Shown here: one piece after another, positions 1 through 12,998 of the stretch
How the letters are laid out: each line of letters opens with the position of its first letter
How positions within the stretch are numbered: the stretch's first letter is position 1
Origin: Macquaria australasica
Taxonomy: Eukaryota > Chordata > Actinopteri > Centrarchiformes > Percichthyidae
Length of the DNA stretch: 64,000 nucleotides
Reading direction: 5' to 3'
Assembly: GCA_005408345.1 (NCBI GenBank)
Contig: SEMN01000332.1
Span: 124,001 to 188,000, forward strand
The notes under the pieces: model-generated
Told to the model about the DNA's origin: nothing
Database searches by the model: none
What the model saw: only the letters and a program-made list of their open reading frames with translations
Translations under genes and position numbers: made by a program

Positions 1-156
1 TGCCGGATTGGTCTTCTTACCTGTCTGGGAAACCAAAACTTGAATGTTTATTACATTGCTCAAAATCCTACAGCTAAAGTGTAAAACAATTACTTCTTAT
101 TATTCCTTCATAATGTTGTGTATTCCTACTGTTCACTAGTGTTGTTTTATTATTAC

Positions 157-3100
157 CACAATGAGAATTCCTAAAACAGCCAAGCCGTCACGCTGTGTCA
201 TTGCTGTGGACACGTTGGGGTAGAGCTCTGAGTTGTAGTGCACCACATGCAGCTGGAGAGAGAGGAGGAACACTGTTAGAGCAAGAAAGATGTCCTGGTT
301 TCTCCTCGTGACAGAGAGGGGAAACTGCGTGCAAACTCAGTTTTCCTTCTGAGAGTATGAATGAAGAAAAAATTGTCTCATTATGTAATAAGGCCACTCG
401 TGTATGACAGTTTGCCTTTTTTTTTAAACTAATATTTGTCCTCTTCTTCATTTTGTTTGTGTTCTTTCTTATAATTTCATTGACTCTGTATGATTTTTGT
501 CTTTTTAATCTGCTTAAATTCCCTCTCGCCTCTTCCTCTTCAACCGCTCACCCCTGAAGAAACTGGTGCGTTGGCATACCTACTGACAGATGGACAGGAA
601 CTGAAGTGCTGAGACATCTTACTTTCCCTCCTCCCTACATTCTTTTTCCATCTTTTCCCCTCCAAAGGTTATTCAATCACTTACAAGCTTTATGTCTTCC
701 TCTCTTTTGGGTCTCTTTGGCAATCTATCCCAAAACTTTCCCGTCTCTGCACCCCTCTCTCAGCTACTATAGAGGACGTGAGTTCAGTGTGTTCAGTGTT
801 TCCATCTCTGTCCCACACTAAACCAGAGCAGGGATCTAAGCTCACTCAGCTACAACAGATTTGTGTGTGTGAACAAGTGAGAGAAAGAAAATATGAGGTA
901 AAAAGAGGGATATAGTCACAGAAGACAAGTACAGCAAGAAAGAAAGGCACTCAAACTTCCACCATAACCCCAAGGTATAAAAACAAAACCCAACAATGCA
1001 TGAACTGAACACATAAATCTTAAAAAAGAGGTTACTAGGGCCATAACTAACTTTTATTTTTATTATCAAATAATTTGCCAATTATTCTCTCGATCAATCG
1101 ATTCATCACTTTTTAACATGACATGCATGCGCAATTTCTTAGAGGCCACAGTAATGTATTCAGTTCACTGTTTTATCAGTTAATATATTCAATTTACTGT
1201 CACGTATGACCAAGAAAAATGGCAAATCATCACATTTGAGGAGCTGGAACCAGCAAATGTTTGGCATTTTTGCTAGAAAAATGACTGAAATGATTAATCA
1301 ATTATCAGAATAGTTGCTATTAATTGACTTTGACTAATTGTTGCAGATGGGGTCACACATATTTAGTTACATTTTTAATTGAAAGTAATTTCCTAACATT
1401 TGGCAGTGTAGCTTTTAGCAAACATTACTTAAACAGGAGTAAATAGTGCATTTGTTGGGGACTATTTTCAGCTGCGGATTAATACACAATTGGTGCGCTA
1501 GTGAGTATGTATTCAAACACATATTCACAATAATGTCAACAAAAAGTTAAGAGATGTAGCTACCATCAGTCTTTCACACAATTTCACTATGTTAAAACAT
1601 GCAGTGCAATCCACTTTTAATCCACTGTTAATTCTTTGTATGATTATAAAGGCTCAATTAAATCTCACTTATCTCCAAAAGTTAGAATTGTGTAAACACA
1701 TAATTGGCATCCTAACAGTATACACTCCTTAGTCTCTCTTAATGTACTTGTCCCTTGATTAGTGAGAATAATATGCTGTATATGTATGTATAAAATTTGG
1801 TCATCTGCATAGCCTATTACACATTCTTTCCACAAAATATTAATCCATGTTTCAGCAATGTTTCATCCTAATTCTTTCACCTGTACAGTTTGTCAAATCT
1901 ATTTTTTTCTACGTCATATTTGTCATAATCACAAGAGGTTTACTCTCACTTCATCCTTCAAATTTCTATAAAATCTTGACCTTATTAAACTCCTATTATC
2001 ACACTACTTGACCTTGAGCGCCCCGTTACTGCAGCCACGACTCAGCTTTTCTGTGATTCGTCTTGCACTCATCTGTGGATTTGACTGTTTACAGTGAGCT
2101 GTGTTTAAACGCACCTCTGCATCTGCACTCTGTCCGTTGATGGTATGTTCGCTGCCCCCGAGACCCGGGCTGCCGTTGCCCCAGTGGAGGTGCATTTGCA
2201 CAGCTGTAAAGAGCCAGGGCAGCCCCCTCAGGCTCATCCAGTCTGGCAGCTCAATCACCACTGATGGAGAGAAGAGCAAAACAAGGGTTGACTCTCTGAG
2301 TTCAACAGACAGGGGAAAGATAACGGAACAAGAAATATTTGGTAGAGATATGAAAATTAATATAAAAAATGTTAAACTTTTAACTCCTCTCCGGAATGTA
2401 TTAATGGGGAGGAAAATGTTTGCTGCCAGGTTACGATTGAGGATGGTGCAGTATAAACAGATCAACCGTAAAGCTGCTCGGATACCTGGGAGAGGGTCAC
2501 ATTAGGAGCAGGAATATCTGCCTGCCATAATTACCTGTGTGTCCGTTATTGTACAGAGGGAAGGGCTTGTTGCCGTGCTGACTGTAGCCCAGCGGGGTCA
2601 GTGGGATCAAGCTGGTGTCATATTTAGTCTTCGTGGTTACAACATCAACGGGGGACTGAGATGTACCACCGCAGTCAGGGAAATGCTTAGACCACTCAGA
2701 CTGACCCACCAAGCCTTTGACAGGAGAAAAGACAGAAACAATGATATCACCCAATCACACAGCTCACTGGCTCCCAGTCATCCAGTGAAGAGCCTCCATT
2801 GATCAGTCTCTAATTGTACAAGACCATTATTCCTCGATGTTTTCTTTAGGTTCACAGCCTTATGGTGGCAAATTTAGTAAAACGTACATTTTAAAAAACA
2901 TACTGAACGTATAAGCATGGTATAAAGTTTAAGTGTTTCACAGTGGTCATAATAGGCAATGAAAGCCTACAATGTCACTTGAGACTTATTTTACCTGACA
3001 CTGAGATGAGATAATAAAAAATGTCCTATTTAAATGAATATGTTCTAAGATTATTCTTATAATATTCTTATATGTGTCCCTTTCTTCATGCCAGTGGAAT

Positions 3101-5936
3101 TATTTATTTTTTCAACGTATAAATTCAATAAATTCCCGCAGAAATTGCAAACAGATGGAATTATTGTACAAACCACAGCCAGATTTTTAAGATTTACAAC
3201 TGAATATTGACTTGTTAAAACAGACTTTTTTCACGTCAGGCAAAAAACATAGAAATAGCTTAATTTTTTAGAAATGTTTTCGTGGTCATAACACAGAGGA
3301 TTAACCTCCCATTGCAGTTTTATATGGTTCTCAAGTGTATTTAAAATCAGCTGATTGCTGAATGACAGATTCAGCATTTGAAAATAATTAAAACCTGATT
3401 ACCAATAAAATATATAATTAAATGATAATAATGTCAAAATTTTACTTTTAGAAAGATAGTACACAATATAAGATTATAGCTGACAATATGTATGAGAAAG
3501 TAACTGAGGGAGAGGAGAGTCATTGAGGCTCTGGTTCACTGAGTGAAAAAGAACCTGGTCTCCCCAATTGCATAATAAAAGAAAGTAAGAAAAAGGAGTC
3601 TGAAAGAAAAAGAGAACGACATGTGAGTCTAAGAATCTGAATTTCAATTGCAAGGAGAGGAATGCTTTAGAAAGCAGGCGCACCACTGACACTCTTTACA
3701 CACAAAAACATTTGTCAGTAGTGTGCAAAAAAAAAGGTATCCAGTCATATATTTGCGATTGCAGCTTTTGCAAATGTTAAAGTTGTAAACAGCGTATGTT
3801 TATGTAAAAAAGGTTAGACAGAATAAACCCCACAATGCATATAAGTACTGTACTACATTTGTAAGCCTTGGATCATGGTTTTAACCCACGTTCAAACCTG
3901 TCTGTGTCTGTCTTGCACACACACAATGTAAGGAAGGGACTTAACATTAATGATGTAAACACATACTACATTTCCTCTCCCACTGCCTGCAACCCCCCCT
4001 TGCACTTCTAATCTGTTCTATGCCCCCTGCCCCTGGCTACTCTCCACAGCAAAGCCCCGCACCATGACCCAACTTCAAAAGTGAGTCCCGCGGCCCTGCC
4101 ATTGGTCGTCATGGAGGTCTCCATGGCAACCGGAGGCCGAAAATTCTGACCCTCTGCGCCTGTTATACCTCTCCCTAGCATGCTATCCCTGTCCTGAATA
4201 CAGCCAGGAACAAAGACACACAAACACATATGCAGATTCACTCACTCGGGGCATGATGAGAAAATGATGGAATGTGAGACTTTCCCTCAATTACTTTACA
4301 TAACCGTACGTCTCTCGTCTCTCTCGTGGTAAGAAACATCTCCGAACGCGTGTGATTCTGCTCTTTTGTGACAAAATGTTGTGTGTAACAAAACTAACTT
4401 TACACTCCAGCTCACGGCTCAGCAATGGCCACATCATGCAATGCTGTGTCACACAACAACATGCCTCACACACACCCTCACTCATTCAAGCGCTGTGTGG
4501 ACTGTGGATGAAGCCCAGTGACTTTTATTTTGAAAATTCTCAACAAAACCCCCCCCCCAAATTAAATGCATCTGAATGCAAGACACGCATCACTAAACAT
4601 ATTGTCTAAGATTACACCACATGTGTCTGCACAACACACTTGCCTCCATATGTATTATAATAATGCCAAAATGGCCTAGACATTGGTGTTGCTCTCCTGA
4701 ATACATGCAGAGAGTGGTGGTCTGTGTTCCCCATTCATTCCCACAATGTCATTGTCCACGGCATAGGCAGCCAGTGTGCATCCACAGCACAATAAACACA
4801 TAGGTTATTGTACGCTGCAACAATAAGGGCACAATTTGGTATGCTTTTGCTTCATCCCGTCCCATCTCCCTCTCTCTGTCCAACACCCTCATCCTTGTGC
4901 ACCTGCCTCCCTCCGCCTGCCTCTCCATCGCCCTTTTTCTTGCTTTCTTCCTCTCTATCTCCCACCACCCCTTCATCATCTCTGTTTGACTGCTGTACTC
5001 ATGCCAGCTTGTTGAACTGTAACTAATACAGACAGAGAGGGAAGTAGAGGAAAACAGAGGGAGAAGGGTTGGGAGATATGAGGGGGGTGAAAGAACAAAT
5101 CCTACCCAACTTACAGAAGCTCATTTTTCTAATGTTTTGGAGATAAAAGTTTAACATGTGCAGTGACGTCGGGGTGAAAAGACTGCATATGAGTAGTACA
5201 ATTCAGATAGTTGCACTTATTTTCAGGAGAACTTGTCTATGCCATTATTATTAGCAGACTAGATTACCACAAGTCATCCTGTATTAGACATTAAACTGCT
5301 TGACCATGACAAAACTATTAAATCATATCAAATGCCTCCACTTGCTACCTATTTATTACAGAACTGACTTTTCTCCTGGTCTATAAAGCTCTTAACAGTC
5401 TAGCCCCAGATTAAACATTATATCTGAGACACTTTGAATTGCTTTTGCATGCAATTTTTGCTCTACAAATAAACTTGAACTTACCAGTGTAGTTCCAGGT
5501 CGTATCCCCTGAAAAAGAAAAATACAAGAGAAAAACTCACTTAGCATATTTTAGCCTTTCTGTTTACGTTCACAGTGGCTTGACCAAAAACTGACCGTGT
5601 TAAAAGCATCATATGTGTGAGATTAAATACTAAAAACTTAAATCTATAATATTATTTTTTCGTAACTTCTAATCTACAACCTTCTGCTGCTTCTAATATC
5701 ATTCAAGTACAATTCTAAACAACGTGTTAACGCCTAACTACAGTGGTACTACAGTAGTCCTCAAAAACTACTCAAATCCAAGTGTTGTGTCTGGATTGTA
5801 CTACTGCTCCTCTACTAGAGCTCAAATATCACATGATGCTGACTATTATGTTGATTAAGACCTTACCAGAAGCAGGGACAGCTGTCCACTGGAAACACAG
5901 AAGCATTTGAAGGATAAAAACACCCAAAGAGTCCAT
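157..5936 (-). CDS. ca14: Carbonic anhydrase 14-like, membrane type (5' part; 3' part off the left edge)
   Basis: An alpha-carbonic anhydrase, which hydrates CO2 to bicarbonate and H+; CA14 is an extracellular, membrane-anchored form. Exons in coding order are 5936-5867, 5508-5485, 2714-2535, 2260-2115 and 252-157, with compatible phases (1, 2, 0, 0 at the last four junctions checked through the frame). Exon 1 encodes Met plus a hydrophobic signal peptide (MDSLGVFILQMLLCFQW...). The 24-nt exon 2 gives DTTWNYTG, like WTYEG of CA14. Exon 3 carries DCGGTSQSPVDV and NNGHT, which includes the proton-shuttle His. Exon 4 has MHLHWG, with two zinc His. Exon 5 has LHVVHYN, with the third zinc His, then GLAVLGILIV. 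All catalytic His are therefore present. The C-terminal third, transmembrane segment and tail lie outside the window. A donor-like end at 21 with a possible exon 67-21 was not convincing. CA14 rather than CA9/12 is chosen mainly from synteny with ciart, prpf3, rprd2 and tars2. Confidence 0.85.
1036..1346 (+). repeat. Dispersed percomorph repeat, family A, copy 1
   Basis: Begins GGGCCATAACTAAC and ends near TTGACTAATTGTTGCAG. The interior has ATTATCAAATAATTTGCCAATTA, clusters of ATCAATCGATT, and a middle part about a GAGGAGCTGGAACCAG segment. It matches from memory a non-coding repeat very common in percomorph genomes whose ends carry GATTAATCG-type motifs. Three further copies are at 19387-19690, 22196-22414 and 22415-22732. 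It lies in the ca14 intron between exons 4 and 5. No coding capacity was seen. Confidence 0.7.
5250..5480 (+). mobile_element. Degenerate 3' end of a CR1/L2/Rex1-like LINE
   Basis: Broken plus-strand reading shows remnants typical of the C-terminus of this reverse-transcriptase class: CTAGATTACCACAAG (LDYxxS-like), CCTCCACTTGCTACCTATT (LHWLPV-like, broken) and then LLVYKALNSLAP in one frame. It ends in a tail of the type ACAAATAAACTTGAACTT. Stops and frameshifts show it is dead. The tail directly abuts the splice donor of ca14 exon 2 on the opposite strand. Confidence 0.65.
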
Positions 5937-5989
5937 GTTAGCCCTCCTTGCCTATGCACAGAAATGAATAAAAGTGGACGGAGAGATGA

Positions 5990-6190
5990 GGAGCAAGTGT
6001 GAGAGGGAAAGAGAGAGAGAGAGAGAGAGGGAGGGAGAGAGAGAGAGAGGGAGAGAGGGTATTATTATTATTGTTGTTTTAATATGATTATTACCTGACG
6101 CTTTGGCAATATTGTCGTTGTTACATTCATGCCAATAAAGCAAATTGAATTGAATTGAGAGAGAGAGAGAGCGAGAGAGAGGGAAGGGGG
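5990..6190. repeat. GA-rich microsatellite flanking a LINE 3' tail
   Basis: Interrupted (GA)n at about 6003-6059 is followed by an ATT-rich stretch and then CATGCCAATAAAGCAAATTG with a (TTGAA)-type tail at 6128-6160, and more GA repeat to 6182. The CATGCCAATAAAGC plus TTGAATTGAA end is typical of teleost L2/Rex1-like LINE 3' ends. The reading frames here are simple-sequence artefacts. Confidence 0.6.
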
Positions 6191-8449
6191 GGAGACTGAC
6201 TGGGTCCAGCGATCCCACCTGCCACAGCTCTGTTCAACAGTCAGAGTGTGGGTGATACTGGCTCCACTCATACAGGAGACCCAGAAAAGGCCTCAGCAAG
6301 AGACAGATGGAGAGAAAGTATGAAAAGAAAAGTGAGAAAGAGTGGGCAGAGGTGGAGAGAAATCAGGGAGAGACGAGCCAGCAAAGAGGGACCAGTGAGT
6401 GAGAATTAATTCAGTGTTAGTTGCTGAAAAAAAGGGTGAGAGAGAGAGACAGAGAGAGGGGCAGACTGTAGGGAGAAAAGGGGGTTACTGCATGGGAACA
6501 ATGGGGTACAAAAAATAGGGAGGGGAGGTAAAAGAAAGTGAACAAAAGACAGATGCAAAAATGCACAGATCACAGGGGAGAAATAAAAATGTGTCAATCT
6601 GAGAGGAAGCTTGCTAAACTTTCCAAAATCAACAAAGTGTATGCAAAATACAAAACAATATATACTTTGGAGCCCTTGTTACAGGTTTCATGTCTATGAT
6701 TTGTGAGCAATTCAATTCAAGACTGATTTCTCTTCTGCAGATTGTTTGATGAGGTAAAACTATGCAGTATTTGACAAGGAAGGACCAAAAATAATTTTTA
6801 TTATTATTTTTTGGAATTCCCTACCCCAGTAATCGTCCCGTGACCCCTTGTGGGATCCTGTCCTAGGATAGAAAGCGATTTTAAATGAATTACTTTATAA
6901 TTATGTAATGTGTAGGCTAGTCTTCACATTTAAATATAGGGTATCTTTATTTTCAGGACAAGTAAAAACTTTTATGCAAAATTATACATATATTATGGGT
7001 TTTGTATATGATTCATATTATATATGAAATCATATTATATCATATCATAGAGTCATCATTGATGTTATTAGTAACACCTGTGCTTTCACTACTACGACAA
7101 GTCAAAATGTCTGCTGTGAAAAAGGCCTATTGTTATTTTCATCTTCAATTCTCTGCTTGGTCAACAATTTAATTTCTTGAATTGAAATGCAGTGTATTGT
7201 CTTTTAGTAGGAATGTTCAACATTTAACTGTCTCTGTTAGGATCCTATAAACTTGCATTATTCTGTGTAGGAAAATGTTTTATGTGTTTTTTGTAGTCAG
7301 AACAATGCGGATTTACAGTTTGTCTATTATAAAGGTTACATAAACTGAACATACTGTATACACAACTTTACTGGAGGACTTGTTCAGTTTTGAACACTAG
7401 GGGGAGCCCTCTCCACGTGACATATTGTGGACTGAGTCCTTAAACGGAAAGTCCACCCTAACACAGAATTTACCTTGTGTCATTCTTGCCTATAACATTG
7501 CAAAGATTTGTTACGATCCTGCAAGTGCTCCATAGACAGTGAATAATGGGATAACGGTGGTAATTCTGATGGGAAATGTTGATTCACAGCTACATTAGAA
7601 ACATAATTTGGATGTAATATCCACGTGAGTCCATCACTATTTCACTGTCAGTGGAACAATAACTGCCATCCGATTATGGCACCAATTAAAGTTCTGATGC
7701 ACTGATTAGCTGTATAAATTAAATTTTTTTTTTTTTCAACTCAATCAGTGGAATATCAATCCAAATTATGTTTTTAGGGTGGATTTTCCCTTTAAAAAAA
7801 TCAAAGGTAATTCAGCCAAGAGTCTTCAGATCTAGATTACATCACATGCTGGAGTCAAGGATAAACTTAAAGCATTCAAATAAAACTGCAAAGGTTACAT
7901 CACTTACTGCATTGAGTATAGCAACTCTAGAAGAGCCATTATCATGAATTTAAATAGGTGAGGTAGATAGATTAGCTATTGTGAAACTATTTGGCCTATA
8001 GCCTATGACTTATTTCATTGTGTATGTATGTATGTGTATTGATTAGCCTATGATTATTACTGTCAAACTCATCTATTCTTTTTTTCTGAAAGCCCATTAA
8101 TTGAAAGAAATTTCTCCTTGTGATCTGAATGGTCAAGATATATAAAAGACATATAAAATATCGTGTGTTAAAAAGTAAACTATCTGTATTAATAGTGTCT
8201 GTATTATATTCTGTATGCAACCTTGTAAGAAACCTATTTATTTCCTCTAATTTTTGTATCCACATCACAAGGCAACTTCACCAATTCTCTAATTAGGATA
8301 CCAATAACAGGTCTGTATATACACAGTAATTTGTTTCAGTGGTGATGAATTTTTCTGAACTCAAATCTCTGGCACCAAAGCCACTGTTTTATTTATCCTC
8401 CATCTCTTCTGTCTGTCTCTCCGCTCCATCTTTTCACACTGTGCACCAG

Positions 8450-8760
8450 CTCGCTCAAACGTGAAGCGCTTCAGCCAAGTTATGCAACAGCAACAACCTT
8501 TGCTGGCCTCCCATTGGTTGCTCAGCGTTCCACTGAGAGGGTGTGGTTAGAATGTTTGTATACACTATTGGTCGCGTCTTCGCAGGGGGCGTGTCAGCTG
8601 ATTTCATTCAGAAATCTACCAGCGGAGAGTCTCTCCGACATGTGAACATCGCTCTGTTTACAGTGATCAACACATGTCCCGGCTCCGCAAATGTGACCGG
8701 GGGTAAAACGCTGCAGCCTCGGCAGAGGAAGGAGTTTCTCTGGCTTTGAATAGACGTTAA
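8450..8760. promoter_or_regulatory. Promoter-like patch with two inverted CCAAT boxes
   Basis: A GC-richer stretch in AT-rich surroundings. It has ATTGG at 8513-8517 and 8567-8571 (CCAAT on the minus strand, 54 bp apart), a C/EBP or PAR-bZIP-like GTTATGCAAC at about 8479-8488, and several CpG (GGTCGCGTC, CCAGCGG, CTCCGAC). The minus-strand CCAAT orientation would suit a distal promoter or upstream exon for ca14, but no splice donor was traced. It could also serve an unannotated non-coding transcript or be an enhancer. Confidence 0.3.
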
Positions 8761-11639
8761 TGCTTAATGCTCTAATTATACGTTGACAGCCATGTATTGT
8801 CCTATAGGGCTACAGCTATTGTACTGCACGAAGCAAAGCACCGTTTAATTCTCGACATTTGATAAGCGACGGTTGTGAAACTGCTGATCCGCCAATGTCA
8901 ATGCAGAATCAGTATCAGTATCTCAAAAGCACCAGTGTGTGGCCCTAGAGATATGGTTGATTATATTGCTGAACTAAATGATCACTATGCACTGGGCGAC
9001 TTCAAACCAAACAATTAATGCTTTAAATTTGAAAAACAACGATTTAACAGTAATGTTCCTGCTTGTTCATGCCATGAAATATGAACTGTACTGTCCAGCC
9101 ACTGAGGCATATGCAACCATATGCATAAACAGCAGAAAAGGAATATATATTCCATCTTGTTCCTTTGGCAAAATTGTTTAATTATAATATGCCAGTAATT
9201 ACTAAAGTTCCTATATTTGAGAGGAGGGTGAAGAAGGAGAAGACTGGCAGACAGGTGCAGTGCAGAGAGGACACAACAGCAGCAGTGTGTAATTGTTTCC
9301 CAGCTGTCCTGGTTTCCAGGTGAAACATGATACGTTGCTCAGCCTATGCAACGAGAGTGGAGACAGTTTACAGTTTAGTCTCTCTTTAGGCCTCTGTCAC
9401 CCCTCAGGCAGGTCAGATTTCTGTTGTGGAGTCTCGCTCAAACCACATTTAGACTTACAGGAACTCCTGCATTCTTTCACTACCTGAACGCCCGCATGCT
9501 TTCAAAATGAGCAAGACTTTAAGACAAGCATCATTAAAGTAACTTTACCTACATGTCACCTGAGAACATTAAGCTGTAGCAGTGAATCTACAAAACATTT
9601 ACACTGTATTGTAACTTCAGAGGCAACATAACTGATTTTATTCCAGATGTGCAACCACTCCATTTCCACCTTAAGTAACCCAACTGAAGAAGGCTGTATT
9701 TTCCATATTAGGGACCAATTTGACGCTTTGCACTTTGACCCACTTCATCGACAAAAGCACCATCCATGGTCACTCCTATTGAATTCTCAAGCATGTCAAT
9801 ACAAGGGACCATAATGAGAATAGGATGGAGCGAAAAAAACACAGAACCAGGTGGGGGATGGGATGAAAGGGGGAAGGGAGATGGAGAGATAGAAATGATG
9901 GGGATGGTCGTCAAATCCCATGAACCCAGAGGAGGTTCATTGAGTTCATGTGTTGCAGAGGAATGCTGTGGGAGGTGGAAAGCTTTTTCTATCGACCTAG
10001 TCCCTGCTACACAAACAAGAACCTTTCCCTTGGTTTTACAATTACCAAAGGTTAACTATTATTGTTTTTTCACAATAAGAGAGGGTGGCTTGCTCACCTG
10101 GTGCTGAGGAGGAGGAGGTTACCAGGTACATAGTTACAAGGCTCAAAAACAGCTATTGTCAATCAAACAAGGACACAGCCTTGAGGAGAAGGTTCAGTGG
10201 GTTCATGTGTATGTTGTATGTATAGTGGGGGAAGGGTAGTCCCTTCATTCCTGACATGCAAGGCGCTTAGAGGCATCCACCATTCCTCATGCTTTAACCT
10301 GGCAATTCACATCGAAAAATACCAGTAAAAGCCAGCATAATAAGTAGGAGAGAAAATACAAATTCATACGATGAATATGGCTATAGATAATGTGCGTGTT
10401 TGTGTGTGTGAGAGTGAGTGATCTATACATATATAGTGTTGGTATACTGCACTGCATGTTTCAACAGGGGGCCATTGAGTTCACTTTGTACTAACCCAGG
10501 AGAGGGGGAGGCTGCTACATGGCCATAAATCACTACTTTTAACTCCTATCTTTAGCCATGTTTTTTTTTTCCCAGTTGTGCAACCTGAACACTGACAACA
10601 CTTTTTGTAAGAGAATACTGTGTTAAGGGATGTTTGTGACACTAAATATTTGAGTCACCAAGCCTTTTTGTCAGTTTAACTTACAAGACAATTGAAAAAA
10701 ATACATAAAATCCACATCTCTTGGAGAAAAACTGAAAAAAAAAAAGGAAATCATAACAAAAACAATAAAAGTTATATTAGCCAGGATATCTCAGGTAAAG
10801 AATTATGTTGGAATAACAGGTTGACCTATTCCTGGCAATGTTGCATATCCCCAGCCATTAATAATATGATATTCGTGGCAGTTTCTGTAAATGTCACATC
10901 TTATAGGTATTTGCTCCTATAGGATCTTCAAGTAAGACATAGGCCTATTGATGACTTTCCTTTTGAAGAGTCCATTTAGAAATGCTGAAGAAAGTAGGAG
11001 GGAGCCATGGAGGTGTATACTAGCATTAGTTGGTAGTGAAAGTTATATCGTGTTATTGAATTAAATATGGGGTTATTGATGTTGCCTGGCGACTGACTCT
11101 GTGCGCTATAAAATTAACATGAGTGCTCTATTCCACTATAATGTATAATGACATGGTATGTGCTGTGAAGTTTGGCTGGACCCAGTTGTTAAAAATTATA
11201 TCAGCCTTTAAATGATATTTTCTGTTGACTACAGATGAGGAGGTGGTTTATTGTGCCTGAATGGATTTTACATCCTGACAATCCAGGCAAATGTCCTTAT
11301 TGTTTCTCCGTCTGAATTACAGGCTTCTTCTCCTGTGGTTAGGTTCATCATCCTCACCACTGAGGAGGAAAGGTAATCTATGCTTTGCTGATGTTCGTTA
11401 GTTCCCCATGCATTTATTCAATTAAACCCAAATCAGTTTGATTGGTGAACTGGGTTGCATAAGCTTTCTTATTTTATAGTGCATTCAGTGTGTGAGTGCT
11501 TTTGTGTTTTTGGGGTGAGTGCGAGGAGGCGGGGATATAAACACTGTGTACATCAGATGCATAAAACATATTGTGCATCTCTCGGGCCGTAGTGCTTACG
11601 TGTGTTTACACTTGCTCGCTGTAGTAGAGCCCTGCCCGA

Positions 11640-11830
11640 CACCATACACACGAGCGTCACATGAGTGGGCAGGACCGTGAGTGCCGGGGTCGCCGTCCAA
11701 TCAACGTATAGTAAAGCAATCACTGGCTGGAAGGGTCAGCCAATGGCGTACGCCTCCGCCGGGACAGCAGCCAATAGAATGCGCGCAAAACGTGGGCACG
11801 TGGATCCGCGCACATGTTGACGCTCGTAAA
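11640..11830 (+). promoter_or_regulatory. ciart: ciart promoter with E-box pair and three CCAAT boxes
   Basis: Forward CCAAT pentamers are at 11697-11701, 11740-11744 and 11771-11775. A perfect E-box CACGTG is at 11797-11802, followed 8 bp later by the non-canonical E-box CACATG at 11811-11816. The stretch is CpG-rich and lies just upstream of the presumed first exon. Ciart is a known CLOCK:BMAL1 E-box target in mammals, so the motifs fit its expected rhythmic control. The transcription start is inferred, not seen. Confidence 0.6.
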
Positions 11831-12023
11831 CTGCTGAAAGAAAGAGCTAGCAAAGACAGACCGATGAACTGCCGGGCGGTGTGTGTGCGTGAGAGCTGAG
11901 GCTGGGCGCCCCGATGCTGTTCCAGCTACGGAGTGTGTATTGACGGATCTATCGTATCCAAGTAGGAGATAAAGCCGTTAACGATTGTTTCTGGCAGCTG
12001 CTGTTTTTATCACATTACTGGAG
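11830..12023 (+). other. ciart: ciart 5' non-coding exon (inferred)
   Basis: GC-rich leader ending in a strong donor, TGGAG|GTGAGT, with the last exon base at 12023. The next acceptor that leads into a ciart frame is at 13701-13702, two bases before the start codon, so the first exon is non-coding. It contains short upstream ATGs, for example near 11912, that end quickly. The 5' boundary is approximate. Confidence 0.5.
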
Positions 12024-12955
12024 GTGAGTATCTTCAACGGTTTTTTTAAATGGCTAACGTTTCTGAAGTTGTCAGGCTAGCCTAAAGGAATTTCCCGTCC
12101 CGCTATATCCTGTATGTGCTACCGGTACAATTTAATATAGCCAAAAGCTTATTTTTTTGTCATGTGGCTTTGCTGCATCTATTTTTGTTAAATCATTATC
12201 ATATAATGATGTGCGGTTGATAAATCCTGTTTTTTCTTATATTTGATATTTACTCTGTCGTCATGTCACCCGGATTGATTTCTGATATTTTAGATGATGT
12301 AGCTTTGTTACAAATGAGCGGAACATTTTGTATAGAAATATGCGGTGTGTTCGTTCCTGTGGTGGATGCCCTGCGCAGACACATACCGGCAGCCAACACC
12401 TGAGACGCAGCCTCATGGTCCATGCCTACCTGTGCAGATCGTACCGACACATGCAGCACCACCTCCACCCCATCCCACCCACTCTACTACCTCCATCCCT
12501 AACCCATCCACCTTAGCCTGTTAACGAAACCACAGATGGCGTGGAAAAATTAGGGATAAAGAACACATTTAATGATTGTGTTTGTTTGTATTTGTTCAGT
12601 TGACTCCTGCAGATGCACGTAAACAACATGGTTTTAAGAGGAAGCTTGAAGGGAAGCCAGTCATCAGACACACATAATATGTGAATGGCGAAGGCATTTT
12701 GTTTGTTGTAAAAACTGAAGTCTTGTTGAAATGTTTCCTGGAATTGAGAAATTGTGTGGACTCAATAGTCTCTCTTTTGTCTGTGTGGGCACACTGCAAA
12801 AATCTGTATCACTCTCCTTTGTCTGTGAGCGAGTTTAGACTTTATTTCACATACTGATAAAAGCTGTGTTGGTGTGTGTACAGTGTATTTCTGTGACCCC
12901 TCTTATTTCCCCTTCTGCGCTGGTGGGATCAGAGACCAGCAGGCACTCAGGGATT

Positions 12956-12997
<42 letters not shown>
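12956..12997. repeat. (CA)n(GA)n compound microsatellite in ciart intron 1
   Basis: About seven CA units run directly into about fourteen GA units. The antisense reading gives an SLSLSL low-complexity peptide, which is an artefact. Confidence 0.9.

Positions 12998-12998
<1 letters not shown>

Larger units (their letters stand above)
5937..11640. other. Intergenic region between ca14 (minus) and ciart (plus)
   Basis: No coding exon with supporting splice sites was recognised on either strand. It is AT-rich, with GA and GT simple repeats and LINE tail debris near 6.0-6.2 kb. One compact GC-richer patch with CCAAT boxes near 8.5 kb is listed separately. Human carries APH1A in the equivalent interval; none was seen here. 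Confidence 0.6.

Noticed and set aside
21..67. Possible sixth ca14 exon on the minus strand, with an acceptor-like CTGTAG and a donor AG|GTAAGA
   Set aside because: The 47-nt phase does not fit the usual exon of this family, and the peptide (DFEQCNKHSSFGFPD) does not resemble the expected carbonic anhydrase segment.
2101..2505. 134-codon plus-strand frame
   Set aside because: Antisense to ca14 exon 4 and its flanking intron; no similarity seen and no splice support.
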